A DNA stretch of 64,000 bases from Sinonovacula constricta (GCA_007844125.1 CM017556.1:22960954-23024953), one strand, 5' to 3'; shown: positions 1-13,350, numbered from the stretch's first letter. The notes: generated by a model from the sequence alone, not told the origin. A program made the numbers and translations.

Positions 1-1
1 T

Positions 2-86
2 AAAGGCAATGTAAGTGGTATAAGGACTCACCTGGTGGAATGGGTCAAAGATGAAGCTGGTCGCTGGAACATGAAGACTGTACCTG
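2..86 (+). CDS. Glutamate synthase (NADH-type GOGAT), internal 3' exon, partial
   Basis: Reads KGNVSGIRTHLVEW followed by VKDEAGRWNMKTVP, which matches the FAD/NAD(P)H-binding small-subunit region of NADH-dependent glutamate synthase. The enzyme makes two glutamates from glutamine and 2-oxoglutarate; this C-terminal region carries electrons from the nicotinamide cofactor. The exon ends in phase 1 (one base of a split codon) at a consensus GTAAGT donor. It probably begins upstream of the window, so the left edge is a window limit rather than a mapped acceptor. The rest of this large gene (about 2000 residues in animals) lies off the left end. The call relies on continuity with the next two exons, which join in frame and give an unmistakable GOGAT C-terminus. 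Confidence 0.85.
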
Positions 87-689
87 GTAAGTGCTGTACT
101 GTAGTTATTATTAGCAATGATGTAAACATATAACAAGAGATGGTTTTAGTGATGATTCCAACATAAATATCTGGTATGTACATTAAGTTTAGTCAGGGAG
201 GAGTGAGGTTAACTGAGAATTTCTTTGTAGGTACATATACCTGATCTGTTCGTTAGCTTTGACTTATAATCCAATTTATTTTAACTCACCTGGCCATGTC
301 AACTTCTCATATACACCAATTTGTGTAAATTTGTGCCAGTTTGTAATGTAACTTATTGGCAAAGACATATTGGTAACAACCCATAGCTGTTGTTTTGTAT
401 GCCTATTTTTTATGTCCAAACAATAATTGAGCTATCTTGTGACATCAATGACGATGGTATAATATGCAGCTTTTATTGTACTTTTTCCATAAGAATTTGT
501 ACAACTACATAAATCCTTAAATGCTGATAGTTGGTGATACCTAACAATGCTCTTGATTGAAGTATCCATCTAATTCTTTCCTTTTTGAGTTTGCCCATTA
601 CAATAAAAAAAGTATTTAATCGGAGTTAAGGCAAAAAAGTATCTGTTGACATCGCCTTGCTGCCATTGGTGAATATTGTGGGGGGGAGT

Positions 690-905
690 TGCCCATGGCA
701 TAGTGGTAGAGTCACAGACTTAAAACTCCTCTTACTGTGCACCTCTCACCACAGGTGTTTGAGTCCCTGTTTGGGGCAAAAGGACTTGATGTGGGAAAGT
801 CTTCCAGCTGATCTGCAGTACCAGAAGTTTTATCCAGACATTTGTCTGAGGCTTTTCTCAACAAAATGGCTGGACATCGCTAAAATGACCATAAATGTAT
901 AGCTG
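690..905 (+). repeat. tRNA-derived SINE-like element in a GOGAT intron
   Basis: The sequence holds an A-box-like TGGCATAGTGG at 696-706 and a B-box-like GTTTGAGTC at 757-765, the split internal promoter of RNA polymerase III. It sits in the first visible intron of glutamate synthase in the same orientation as the gene. The region after the B box (about 766-900) is less AT-rich than the surroundings and may be the SINE body. The spacing and poor cloverleaf argue against a functional tRNA. No target-site duplication was confirmed. Confidence 0.5.
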
Positions 906-1078
906 CAGTGTATTTCAAAAATCAAAAACATAAAACGAATTTTATGATGTATCTCATGGGATCTGATATTTAATAACATCACCCATATCAAAATTATATA
1001 ACTATTCTGCTCAGTAAACACACATCCTGCAATGAAGACTTACTGGTTTATTCTTTCTTCTGTACTTTTTCCACGCAG

Positions 1079-1246
1079 ACTCCACCAAGGTGTACAAGGC
1101 TGACATGGTTTTACTGGCCATGGGATTCCTCGGCCCGGAGAAGGCAGCTCTAGAGGAGATCACATTGAAACTGGATCCCCGTGGAAATATAGAGACACCG
1201 AAGAACAAATACAGCACCTCCATACCCCGTGTCTATGCTGCTGGAG
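1079..1246 (+). CDS. Glutamate synthase (NADH-type GOGAT), penultimate coding exon
   Basis: Preceded by a pyrimidine-rich tract ending CAG and followed by a GT donor. The split codon from the previous exon completes as Asp. The exon encodes 55 further codons including KADMVLLAMGFLGPEK, LDPRGNIETPKNKYSTSIP and VYAAG. The MGFLGPE and DPRGNI blocks and the VYAAGD motif, completed in the next exon, are hallmarks of the dinucleotide-binding region shared by the GOGAT small subunit and related flavin oxidoreductases. The exon is 168 nt long, begins with the last two bases of a split codon and ends in phase 1. The flanking introns are about 990 and 700 bp. No frameshift or stop is seen. Confidence 0.93.
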
Positions 1247-1896
1247 GTCAGTCATTGTTCTAATTAGTTTAAATCTATGTGTAAATTGGTTCATGGTGAA
1301 ACAACTTCTTCCAACTTATTTTAACCTGTAGACTATAACTTACAGCCTATTGAGATATATAATTTTTTTTTAACTTACATTAACATAAAGTACATTGAGA
1401 TATCTTGATTGTCCTCTTTCTGGGTAGAATAAGAACTTGGGTTGGAACTACTTCTGGCAATGCATAGTAAAAATTTAGCCCAAGGACTAATATCTAGTGA
1501 TCAGGTGGTTGGGCTTAGGACCAACTGACAGGGTGTAGTGCCTTAATCACTTGACAGCAGATGCTTGGTTACCATCATTGCTGTTATTTATTTTTGTTTA
1601 TGCTGTTCAAATAAGATGTGAGCTTAGTTCATGGAAATAAAATAAAAAATTTTTGTTGTGACTCAACGAAAAAATACCGCACCTTGAATATTATGAGCGT
1701 AATTTCAGATAAATCGAATATTATGTATGAGTGAATGGTAAACAAATGAGCATATTATTTAAAGTTAAAATAATATTTTATGTATGTTTAAGTATGTTTT
1801 TTGCTTTTGGTCATGTTATGTAAAATGTATAACACCTATATTTAATTATTATTAAAAAACACAGTTTTATAGGATAATTTAAATATTAACCAGTAG

Positions 1897-2082
<186 letters not shown>

Positions 2083-2760
2083 ACTGACCAATCAGAGGCA
2101 GAGCAGGGCCAGGCGTGACCTCAGAGTATCATCATGTAGTGTGTGGGATGTGATGAAGGGAAGGAGGGTAGTTGGGACAGGAGCTACACATTCTGGATCA
2201 TAGAGTTGAAGAACAGACAACCTCTAGTGTATAAAGAAGATAATTTCATAAGAATATCAAATGGATATAGGACATAATTAGAAAAATCACCTAGTAGATA
2301 TAGAGAAGAGTTTTTATTAAAGTCTACTCCTGGAACATTAAGAAGTCTTATTACCTGGTAGAAGGTGATATTGGGGCAGTGAAGAGATTCTTTGAAAAGT
2401 CAAAATGTTGACACACTTTTTAGTAAAGGTACAAAATGTCTTCTACCAACAACATTTAGTTTTTTTTTTCATGAATTCCTCTTAAGAAGCTTTTTCATGA
2501 ACTCCTGGTAAAAAACTTTTTCATGAGCACTAACCATCACATTCATGTAAGAGATATGAAAAAATACACCATAAATATACCAAAAATCTTATTTGTTTAA
2601 ATTATTGAATAGAACTTTGAAAAAAATCTGTTATCTGATAAAATGCAATTATGAAAAAAGGAACACAAAAACAAGCTAGTAAAGTGTGAGGATATTATTC
2701 ATGAACATCATCTGAGAATTTAGGCGCGATCATAATATGAACTAAATAATAAAACTATGC
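2083..2760 (+). other. Probable 3' UTR of glutamate synthase with candidate poly(A) signals
   Basis: There is no ORF. An ATTAAA hexamer lies at about 2316 and an AATAAA at about 2748. Either could serve for cleavage and polyadenylation. The real end cannot be decided without transcript data. Confidence 0.4.
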
Positions 2761-5700
2761 AGAGGGTTCCAGAATACACATAGAGCATTATTGAGCTTAT
2801 TATGGAGTGAATGGTTACCAGGTGAGGTTAATGGGTAGTCTGAGTACCTTCTATTGTTGTGAATATTTGTTTTCTAGAGTTTTAATTAATATTAACCTTT
2901 TCACTATCAAACTCTATATGAAGATATATACCAAGGGCAAATAAGGGAAAATAGGGGAAAATAGGGGAAAATAGCTCATATGTAACTCATCAAAACTTTT
3001 ATTGGTCTATACTACATATGCTACGTTGACAGCATGGCTTGCTATGCTTCATATACGTTCTGTGCTGCCATTGGGGTTCGTACCCATGTCCTCTCGGGCT
3101 ACTCTCAGCCGCTCATAGTTCAACATAGTATGGTATGCCATTTCGTTACAAATTTTAAGGGCAATTATTTACCCTAACACTGTTTGAATGACGTAAATAT
3201 GACGTCTATACTCTTCATTGTTGGTAGATATTGAAAAAAATATCATTTACTGATCAAATAGCCTTGCAGCATGCCAGCATTTTTTTTATTACTATATAGC
3301 TGAGGCGGTGGAAAAGGACATCTTATATGGTATATGGGAAGGCTGTAATGCGACGGAAATTTCTGTCGCTCTAGGAATTGAAAAGGTTAATAGCACATTG
3401 TTTTTTCATGCTGTACCAAATGCCTTGTTTTTTATGTGCAAGATAAATGGACCATTCTTCATAAGCACTAAAACCATTTTAAATGTGGCAAAATCTTAGG
3501 CTGCTGACAGCATTGTATCTCCTTGTAGAAATGTCTTTCAAAAAATTTATTGTGTTGAATGGAACAAAATTTCACATCTAGAATCCAAAATTGCAAAAAA
3601 ACACATTGACATCAGGGGTTTTGTTGCAGTATTTTTGTTCATCTATAAAAAGATATAAGTAAAGATTTTGGAAGTAGGGCCAAAATGTTCTATTTTATTG
3701 ACATAATATTATATAAAAAAATAAGTTTTGTTTTGGTAGGTCAAAAATTAACATAAATTATATAATGTTTAATTAATGTCAATGCTTTTAGGAGTAGAAT
3801 ATATTTTTCATTTTAAAGCCATTCATGGTACATACCACCAGCAAAGACATTGTTTTTTTTCTCAATTTTACAGAATAATTCCCAATTACAAATAGCTTGT
3901 GTATGTTTTATGCACATTGTTTACGCACTTTGACAAATCAGTTTGCAGAATGTACGCAAATCTGAAATATCAAAATAAAATAAAAAAGACAAAAACAATA
4001 ATGTTATTGTTATTGATATAGTTTGATATCTAAATGTTGCTGTTTAATACTGGTTTGTATATAAATGTTTTGTTTGCGCTTAAGTATGTTAGTATAGAAG
4101 TAGAACGGAACACTTTTTACAAGCATTCAGATTATTTTGGTAAAAAGGAAATAAACAAGTTTTAAGTTTTTTCTAATTATGATATTGGGATATTGTTTTA
4201 TTAAATTTTAAATATCCCTGTTTATTAGATATGATAAATATTCACTAAACAAACTATTAATAATTTAATTTTCTCAATGTTTATCAATGGAGAAAGAAAT
4301 CTCTCAACACACTTGCTTAATGATATTTCCCATTAACATTTATTTAAACTTTGTTGTGTTTGCTTTTTATAACCAAATTCTAGGGAACCAAAGGTTTATT
4401 ACTGTTTTTTCTTTGTGTTTTCCGTATTGATTATTCATTTGTTGATTTTTTTATTTTGATTATCAGTGCTGATAAATGTCCACTATTTGTATAATAATAC
4501 TGTTTGGTTTGTTGTGTTGTTGGTGCTTAAAATAATGATTAATAGTAACAACTGTTTTTATGACTTAAAGTATGACTTAAAGTTCAGAAACTTTTCTTTT
4601 GTTTCATAAATTTTTTAGAATTTTAAGTATTTGTCTTAAATATTATTTTGCTGTTATATTATATCATCTGAATTCTAGATATATTTCCTTGATATTTTAT
4701 TTTTCTCCTCTTTGAAAACTGTACTGACATCATCCTTAAATAATGACAATCTGTAAAATTCTTAAAAATGGGGTATAGTGTGGGGGTTTGCTGGGATGAT
4801 ATGTGTGGTTATTTGATTAAAAAATAAAATAGTAATTAGAATAAGAAATTATGTCAACAAAATGTAGAGAGTCTTTGTTTGTTACTGATGGCTGACGTAG
4901 CCCATATTTGCAAACAGTTACACATAAAGGTTATTAGACATTTTACTGGAAAACCAGCCGCAAATAAAGCTAGAGATCAAGACTTATCCATGTTGTCAAG
5001 CCTTAATATATGTGAACTAAGCAATTTTATTATTACATTAGCACTATGAGTTGCCAACATGACTTTCTTAAAAAATTACTGAAGAACTTATATTGTTAAA
5101 AGTAAAGTTATTTTTACAGCTTCTGAATTTGTCTCACAAGATGAGATAAGCTGAAGATAAGAGGTACACTTACATTCTAACTATTGCCATGGCAACATGC
5201 ATTATGTGCCGTCTTTAAATGATCTATACTATTTATTAAGTGAAAAGTCCACACATATTTTAAAGAAGTTAGTTGTATATAAGCAAATCCAGCTACACAT
5301 TTAGTTTATTCAATTTTTTTTTAAGATAACATATATAAGATAAAAAATACATTTCAATTAATAAAATATTATAAAGATAACCATATATAATAAATGTGTT
5401 TCAAGAACATTTGTATTGTAATAAAATAAAACCTTCCTGTAATGGTACATACATTGTGTTAAGGTCACATGTTGAAGAGGAAAAGTCATCTTAAATCCCA
5501 TCTGTATATGTAATTTATTTGCTGTGTAGTAATGACTGCAGTGGTTTTAAGTATTGCGTTGTTTTATGTAACATAACACAAGTCTGTATGGCTATTATAA
5601 AGATTGCAACCAACATACTGACCGATACAAATACACATAAACTCCTTCTAAATAAAGTAAAAATGCAGTAAATAAGGTATCAATGGAAGTTAGTTTCCTA

Positions 5701-6370
5701 ATATTATACCCATTATGATGTTAAATAAAATAACAAGAACTGCACATAGTCATATTCAATGACTTTAGTCATTAAAATTTTGCTTGAAATTTGAGAGGTA
5801 CTTTCTTATACCAGTAGGCTATTTCCAAAATATCCTCAAGCATTAAGTAAACACTACATAACATCATACATATACTTAAGACTGTATTACAATATCTGTT
5901 GTTGATATATTTCAACTTTAAAAAAGCAAATGTGAATAAATTTCTTAAAAGATGATACATGTAGTTTAAAAATGTATACTTGTTCAAATTACTTAAAACA
6001 TTAAAAATTCGTCACATGATAAAGTATACTGTTAAGAAGTGTATTTAATTTTATACATGTAAGTAAGATCATTTGAAATTATTCCATCTTTACATAGAAA
6101 AGTGTATAAATATTCAAGAGAGAAAATCCTAAGAAAGTGTTCCATCTTCACATAACGAAAAATAGAAGAAAATGTGAAAACTATTTAATAAGAGCATATT
6201 CATAATAAACCCAGTTGTCAGAACCTCTGTAGGTCGTTTTCTCAGTTGGTCATTTATTCAGTCAGTGCCTGCTTAAAAAATTCTCCTGAAACATTATATT
6301 AGACTACACTTGTATTTACAGTAATGTGGTGCACTTTACACCTTGTGGTGAAATTAATGTGATTTAGACT
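2761..6370. other. Intergenic AT-rich DNA, no gene seen
   Basis: No exon-like or conserved coding stretch was recognised. Small structures include a short 10-bp tandem repeat of about three units (AAATAGGGGA) at about 2945-2975, a 20-bp near-perfect palindrome at 3350-3369 (GCGACGG...CTGTCGC), and a tRNA-like fragment listed separately. The rest is low-complexity A/T runs. Confidence 0.6.
3040..3140 (-). repeat. tRNA-like fragment (possible SINE head)
   Basis: On the minus strand the sequence contains GGGTACGAACCCC, a close B-box/T-arm match, preceded by a GC-richer stretch GAGCGGCTGAGAGTAGCCC. It stands out from the AT-rich flanks. A full cloverleaf was not recoverable, so this is called a tRNA-like relic only. 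Confidence 0.3.
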
Positions 6371-6373
6371 ATT

Positions 6374-6550
6374 ATGCATGTATGTTTACCTCGATATCAA
6401 GCTGTATGTTTAACTAGCTATCAAACTGTATGTTTACCTAGATATACAGCTGTATGTTTACCTAGATATACAGCTGTATTTTTACCTAGATATACAGCTG
6501 TATGTTTAACTAGATATCAAACCATATGTGTAACTAGATATCGAGCTGCT
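6374..6550 (+). repeat. 24-bp minisatellite, about 7 copies
   Basis: The unit is close to TGTATGTTTACCTAGATATA plus CAGC, repeated with substitutions but constant length. Because 24 is divisible by three, one frame reads as an eight-residue repeat (CLPRYTAV) for 60 residues. That ORF is a by-product of the repeat and not evidence of a gene. Confidence 0.85.
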
Positions 6551-7184
6551 ATGTGATGTCTCTTTACTCTTGGGATTATGGTCAGCTGTTGATGTCAGTA
6601 CGAAATATTGTATTGCAGTGTTGTTAATTATGCACCGTAAGTAAATTTTAAATTATTGGAAAATTGGTACTTCTAAAAAAAAAAACTATGATAATTTGGT
6701 TCCATGTTTTATTCTATGTCCATTTTTCTGTTGATTTTATTTAAGTAAACAGTATAAATTGTTACCTATACAAATTTGATAACTTTTGGAAAGCAATAAA
6801 CATGTTTGCAAGTTTTATTACTTATAATTATTTGTATTTTTTTCCAACCTCTGTACCAGACTATTCCAAGTATGATTACATTCTATTTTATTATAATGTT
6901 TGCTCAACAGATTTTTTTTTCTGAACTTTTAGGATTTTTTTCGTTCTCTTTTCTGATGTTTTAGGATTTTTTTCCATACACATTTGCTATCCAATGCTAC
7001 TGAATATTGTTTCATAGTCACTCGAAGCCTCATAAATGCATAATATCTGAATGTAAAAGTTAAACATCGACATTTAGGTGTCATTTACTTGTACATGGGA
7101 AACGATTTCTAAAATACTTTCTTATTGTTTAAGTAATAACTTAGTACAAATACCTTCACAAAATGTACAATATGTAAACCTAAA

Positions 7185-7210
7185 TTAAATAAATAAATAA
7201 ATAAATAAAT
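7185..7210. repeat. (AAAT)n microsatellite
   Basis: Short run of the tetranucleotide TAAA. Confidence 0.85.
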
Positions 7211-8178
7211 CATATAAATGATATTGCTTATAGAACTCATTAATGACCACTTAAGTGTTATTGTAGTATGCAATAAGCAAATGAGTGAAATTTTTAAATT
7301 AATATTTTATTTTCTCAACCGACAGTCTTTTTTTCCCCTGGTACTTTAACCCTAAGGGTTATACCTAATAACACCTAAGGGGTATATTTTTTAAGACATT
7401 ACTTGCTTTATTGGAATTTATTCATTTTACTCTTAAATTTACTTAAATAGTGTTCCTCTGACAGGTTAAAAATGACCAAAATTATTTTTAAATTGTAAAT
7501 CTGAAAGATGCAATTTAAAATTGATATATTTAAGTATCTTATGAGATTTCGAGCCAATCTTTAACCTTTTTTATCGTTTATGTTCTTATCTTGACTTCAC
7601 TAATAAAAGTGGTTTGGTTACTACTTTACTGCGTTTGTTATGTTAATCCGCCCACATATAAATTAAACTATGTTTGAGACAGTTTTGAAAATATTACTTT
7701 TTCAGTCACACATAACACATGATAGGAGAATAACCCGAAACCTTTGTCTACGTCCCGTGCACTTCTTCAACAGACTCGTGTAGCTAGCAGCAAAGTATTT
7801 ACATTTGCTCAACTTGTGTGCTTATGATTGCACCGGTCTCCATCTCTTTCCATGGTAGGCTTCAAGGAGCTGATGTTCAAAAGTTTACATTTTCAACAAT
7901 TTTAAAATCTAATCTATCCAATAGTGATATAAATAGAATTCAAAGTTCAAAACAGAGAGTAATTGAGTATTTTTGTAAACTTGGTGCTGCGGCTGTCTAA
8001 AGTCTGGTCACGGTTTTCATCCGGCCTTTTCCATTCTTAGATAACATTTCGGTCGATTTTACCTTGGTCAACGCAAAATAAAAACAATTATGTTAACATG
8101 TTCACAAAGCTTAATATGTAACTTTTTAAATGACTCACGCTTTGCCGAAGTACAATGCTTTCTTTATACCTCTTTGTA

Positions 8179-8285
8179 TTGGATAGAGTCCATTAAAACG
8201 TTTCTATAGAAAAAAGAAGCCGAAATTAGAGCAGCAAGTGCATGCTTCAATTTTCTATGGAAATGTCTTAATAGATCCTATCCGA
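8179..8285. repeat. Imperfect inverted repeat / long hairpin
   Basis: The left arm (8179-8214, starting TTGGATAGAGTCCATTAAAA) and the right arm (8251-8285, starting TTTTCTATGGAAATGTCTTA) are reverse complements over about 34 bases with a handful of mismatches, separated by about 36 bases. The geometry would suit a small foldback transposon or a hairpin transcript. Nothing in the sequence decides between these. Confidence 0.55.
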
Positions 8286-9529
8286 CTTAGAAGCCCCCGC
8301 CTCACTTCTACCTGCTTTACCAAAATGGAATGTAATCCCGCCCCATAAAAATCACTGTAAAAATCGACCCTTTTTATACATACTTTATCGTGCTCTTATA
8401 CGTGAACGTTTTACTCTCTTTCCTGTCATAGCCGAGGAATTTCTCCTTGTATGAACATTTTTTACTATAAGGAGAATGGTTTATGGGCGGTCGGGCCTCG
8501 GGCGTCCAGACATCAATAAAAGGTCCATGATCACAGGACCCCTCCACACTAAAAACAACTCCCCCAGCATTGCTGAAAAAGAAGACGGGCATAGGTAGAC
8601 CCTTTCCAATGACAATTTCATTTTACCAATTGAATAATGTCAACCTAAAACCCATACCTCAAAAACACCAAACCACTAAATTAAACACCCCACATTGGGG
8701 GTAAAACAAGGGTCCAATGCCGTACAACTATAATAAGGCGAACCTAGGACAAATGTTAGACGGTGAAATTCACACACTTACAAATTCACCTTGTATAAGG
8801 ACCAAAATACAAAATAACCAATCTGTCTTAGCTATTTAGCTATGTAAATAGGTAACCGAAATTGGATACCTGATAGGAGCCCACTATTTGGCACATTGGT
8901 CACTACTCTTTAAGTCATGCTTGGGCAACATGACGGGGTCACGATAAAATACGAATGTATGAGCTGACACTTAAATAAACGAGTTATGAGTCAGTCAGAG
9001 CAGCCAAGCCGAAATGCGTGGTTTGTTGCACATGCGCAGTTGAAAATAAGACCATTTAGTAAAATAGGACGATCTATTTTGTTCATTGTAAAATAGAAAT
9101 GAGTTCTATTGAAATAAATTGCTGAGGAATTTGAATTTTCATAGCTTCTGATTGGCTACAAATGTAGTGCCACTTCTAAAATCCAGTTACGTTTTTCTAT
9201 GCTACAGTAACAATTGCCGTCTCGAAGAGTACGACTCCAGAGTGTAGATCATTCTTGTGTCAATGAAAGGTGCTCAACACGATTTTCATGCAATAAAATT
9301 AAGATATATTTTAAACTTTAAACACTTCATAGATTTTATTGTTAAAATGAAAACCGAATTCTCTGAGATAAATTTGAAAGATATAGCTTATGAAGATTCT
9401 TGCGGAACGGACATATGCGAAGTTAATAATAATGGTTTGTTCAATGAAATGAGATAATGCGTTTTATTGCAAAAGCATCTGACCTTAATACAATAAAACC
9501 TTGATAATATAAATGATAAAACCCTTGTC

Positions 9530-9900
9530 ATTCTGATATATGCATGCCTGTTGTATTTTATGTGACACAAGAAAATTGACAGAGTCATGAGGGTCTGGAG
9601 AATTCATTCCATTACATCTGCAGCCATTACCGGTAAATTACATTGACGCCCCTATCACTTCAATTTTCTGGTCCATCTCACGTTTCCCATTAAATCAAAC
9701 ACAATGCTTTCACAGTGACATCAGACTGGGTCTAGTTCGGGCCATTTGAAGATTGAACACATTCAGATCAAGTCTAGTGTTAGAAGGATAACATCTGGAT
9801 GTCATCAACATGACCATAGTTGAGTCGCGCGCACAAATACACTTTTGCCACAATGATGTAGCTGCAATGTATTGTTTAAAGTAATGTTTCAAAATAAGAT
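9530..9900 (+). repeat. Array unit 1, lead block
   Basis: Shares with 21750-22060 and 30740-31010 a run of recognisable words (AATTGACAG, CATTACAT, GACGCC, ACTTCAATTTTC, AATCAAACACAA, GATTGAACAC). A more decayed fourth version lies at 10180-10390. Confidence 0.7.
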
Positions 9901-10179
9901 GAACGCATGTTGTCGCTTACTGTCATCTTTTCAAGCTTCAACTACACATTTTTTGTACTGAAAACAAAGCATACTTTAGCTCAATGATACATTTACATAT
10001 CGCCGTCTTCAAATAACCGAAATACTGCTGACAGGGCAATCAACCCAACATATAAACATAACCGTCAAAGTCTTAAACTGTAAAAAGCTCATGACTTTTA
10101 ACAAACCTTTACTCTGTTATAAGCAGCGCCTTTTTAAAATCCATAGCTTTAGAAAATTGGCGATGTTATGAAAATTCCA

Positions 10180-10390
10180 TCGAATCACTTACATTACGCC
10201 TGAAAGCATTATCGGTGTACTGTAAATCCCTATTACTTCAACTTTCTGGACATTAAATAAAACGCTTCATTAAATCAAAAGCGATGCTTTCAAAGTTGAC
10301 ACCGTATTGGGTTTCTTTCCAGTCATTTGATGATTGAACACAATCGGATCAAATGTGATGTCGGTAAAGATACGTCTCGATAATCACATA
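10180..10390 (+). repeat. Decayed second copy of the lead block within unit 1
   Basis: Matches the lead block in order (TACTTCAACTTTCTGGAC, AAATCAAAAGCGATGCTTTC, GATGATTGAACACAAT), with more substitutions than the other copies. Confidence 0.55.
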
Positions 10391-11639
10391 CTTTGGTACT
10401 CTTCATTGTCAAGCATTTTGTACGAAACAGTAACACAAATCTTAATTGCTTTGAATTCGCTTTGGTCTTTGCCAAAAGGCCGAGAATCGATTTTTCGGTT
10501 CTTCTTGAAGCCGATACGTTTCAGTGTAGTAAATCGGAACAAACCGTGTCCAAGATAAGTACTTGAATGAAAAAGCCAACATAAACAAGAACGGTGTATA
10601 TTTAAAATATACATACAGACTCAAAACAATACGAAAAACAAAAAAACAAACAACAACACACACACAAAAAAAACAACAACATAATTACGCGTTTATCCCA
10701 TTTATATATTTAAAACTTTTTGTACAACGAGATTGCATCTTCTATTTTCAAATTCCTAATCTAGATGCCACATTGAGTCAAGTGGACTGTAGCACTTCGG
10801 GGTTTGATAGAGGTAAACATGTTATCAAACGACTTTGTAAGAGAGTGGATTGCAATTTTACTTTAATATTTAACTGAACAAAAATAAGGTCAAAAATCAT
10901 ACTTAAACTATTTACTGTTTGACTCACTTTTGAGCTTTCGGTCGACGGAGACATTCTAATGTACACCGAGATCATGATTATTTTGCTGGCCATGTTATTG
11001 TGGTCCTGCTGCGAAAAGGGTTTGGCGATATCATAAAACATCTTGTATACTTTACAATAAAAGTTTAAGTACATGGGTGAAAAAAGAAGGTTTTTATAAA
11101 TTGTTTAGTTAAACGTACGATAGATTAATAAAATGTTACAATGTACGTTCTAACACACCCATTCCGTTTTCCTTAAAGGTCGCAAGCAACACAGCAAAGT
11201 GTATATTGTATGTTTATCTGGTTTTCTTTCTTTTGGTTACAATCAACCCCTATTTAACATATTCATTAACATGTTTTGGCATTCGCAAAAATATATCTCT
11301 TCGAACTCATTTATATCATCTCGATTTCAACATTAAAGGGTAATCTTTTTTTAAAGTCATATTACATGAAAGAGAGGCAACTGAACTGTAAATGCAAACC
11401 TAATACCCTATATGTTATGTAACGTCAGGTACCAAAATAGTTTAATTACTTCGGAAAACGCAATCTTTTACATGTACGATACTTAGAAAGCCAAACAATC
11501 ACAATGGAAAATGCACTTCAAATGACTCGCTTTCCTTATAAATAATTATTATCTTTAAATTGCACCATGTAACAGAAATTGTGGGAAACTGTTCAATTAT
11601 CTGCATGAAAGTCCGTTTGATATGTGATTCTACCACAGA

Positions 11640-11890
11640 AATATAAATGCGCACATTAAATTATAAGCCCCAGTCGGATATCCGTATGAAGTCTGATTGA
11701 TGTTGCGCGAGTAATGAGTTTAGCGGTGAGAACTATGCTTAGAAATTGCACGGAACATTTGACATGAAATAGTTATAACTCTGACGAATCGAACACATTT
11801 GACAATAATGCCGCGAGAAGATGAAACTAGAACGTAAGTTTTATGGCTTTTAACGTTCAAATGTCTGGTCTTTTATGGGTAGTTTTCTAA
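11640..11890 (+). repeat. About 300-bp subrepeat, copy in unit 1
   Basis: Contains the family words GCGCACATTAAA, CTGATTGATG, GAGTAATGAGTTTAG, AAATTGCAC and TTTTATGGC in the same order as the unit 2 and 3 copies. Confidence 0.6.
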
Positions 11891-12847
11891 TTTCAAATAC
11901 AGTTGTTTCCAGGGAAAATATCGGTTTCATCAAAATAAGTCACATTAATGTTATATTGTTTTATTTCTTTAGCGAACCAGGAGTAATTTCACAGACACAC
12001 AGAAATAATACACTAAAATTTCTTGTTTATAGCATAAATTAAAAAATATCATATTCACATGGACAAGAGTAAACAATGTATATTTTAGCGCAAATCAAAA
12101 AGTGAACTAGTACAAAAACGGAATACGCACGTTTTCTTTAATCACTTTTAATGAGAAAAATGTCTTAATTCATTGAACCTTAACCTAAAATATCTTTTTT
12201 CGCGAAATTAAATGTTATGAAATTTATATAACGGACTGTCCACTTTACAGTGTCCTGTCATATAAAGCATTAAGAAGAATTAAATGGATAAAACCTTTAG
12301 TTATTTCGACGTTTTGAAAACCAAAAATGAAATCATCTGTATAGCTGTACTCTCTTTCAGATTTTATTGTTAATGGTGTTAAAGTATGTGGTACCATACA
12401 AAATATATTGTCCTTAAGGCACTGTTCTGATTGTAAATGTGATTAAGGAGATTAAAGTAATGAAAACGTGGTTTTACCCGGTTTTCCCTATTAACACATG
12501 GCTTGTAAACCAATATGAAATTTAAATTTACAAGGGTTTATCTTGTAACACAGTTGTCCACTGGAGTATTTAAGAAACCCATATCAATTAAGTTCTTAGA
12601 TAGTTTTGTTAAACTAAGCAATCTCGCTAGTGTGCACGTGCCTTTTAAGATTACATAACCCTCCACACTCTCCCTCACTGGTTACTGTCTACTATGCTAC
12701 AGTAACCCCTGCCCCTTCCAAAAGCACGTTACCATCGAATAGATCTTTCTTGTGAACACTTATATCGGCTTCAAGGTAAAAAATCAATCTATTTAAATGT
12801 AATAACATTAAAATTGTGTTTTTCTTTTATTTTTAAACATTCCCAAG

Positions 12848-13350
12848 ACTTTACTTCATTGCGTTTAAATTACACGATGGCCGGACATGTCATTTATACG
12901 GGTGACATTAAGACATAATTTGGACATTCACTATTGGAATTATGTCTCTTCATCTCTCCAGTCGTGCCCTATTGATGTGGGACAACTTGAGCAGTCTTCA
13001 TGACATTTTAAGCGAGATTTCACAGAAGGTATATATTCACGATTTTCTTTGCCTATATTTTATAATATGCGGATAAATTTGGATTTCACAATACTTCAGA
13101 TTACTCTCTCGTTTCGGAACTGTTTGGTTGCTGAGGCTTAAAGCTCCTCTACATGTTGTACACATGTTGATAGTTCATTGTATTTAGAGTTAGTTGTCTC
13201 ACTTCGATGAAGTATGTTTATTTGCTCTCTTTGTTTTTAAATAAAACCTTCAGAAAGTGCGATGTTGGAGCGCTCCACAAGACAGGTTTTAGCACCCCAG
13301 TCAGTTCTTTAGTCGAATAACCGTTCCAAGGCAGTAGTGGTTTGTCGTTA
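12848..13350 (+). mobile_element. 5'-truncated retroelement 3' tail (no coding part)
   Basis: Begins at GCGTTTAAATTACACGATGG, the point where the reverse transcriptase stop codon lies in the longer copies. It continues with the shared tail (TCTCTTCATCTCTCCAGTCG, GGGACAACTTGAGCAGTC) and then the conserved block of about 105 bp at 13242-13343, where GGAGCGCTCC is intact. Only the untranslated tail survives, as expected for a 5'-truncated insertion. Confidence 0.7.

Larger units (their letters stand above)
6551..9180. other. Intergenic DNA, no gene recognised
   Basis: Contains the hairpin at 8179-8285. A locally GC-richer patch at about 8280-8600 has a 72-residue minus-strand ORF without a recognisable family. 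Nothing else was identified. Confidence 0.5.

Noticed and set aside
6374..6556. Repeat protein of eight-residue units
   Set aside because: The frame exists only because the minisatellite unit is 24 bp. There is no gene context.
8374..8592. 72-codon minus-strand ORF in a GC-richer patch
   Set aside because: No homology recognised, no splice signals consistent with an exon, and no second copy to test for frame conservation.
10563..10877. 104-codon plus-strand ORF
   Set aside because: It runs through A-rich low-complexity sequence (Lys, Thr, Gln runs) and shows no motif or splice structure.
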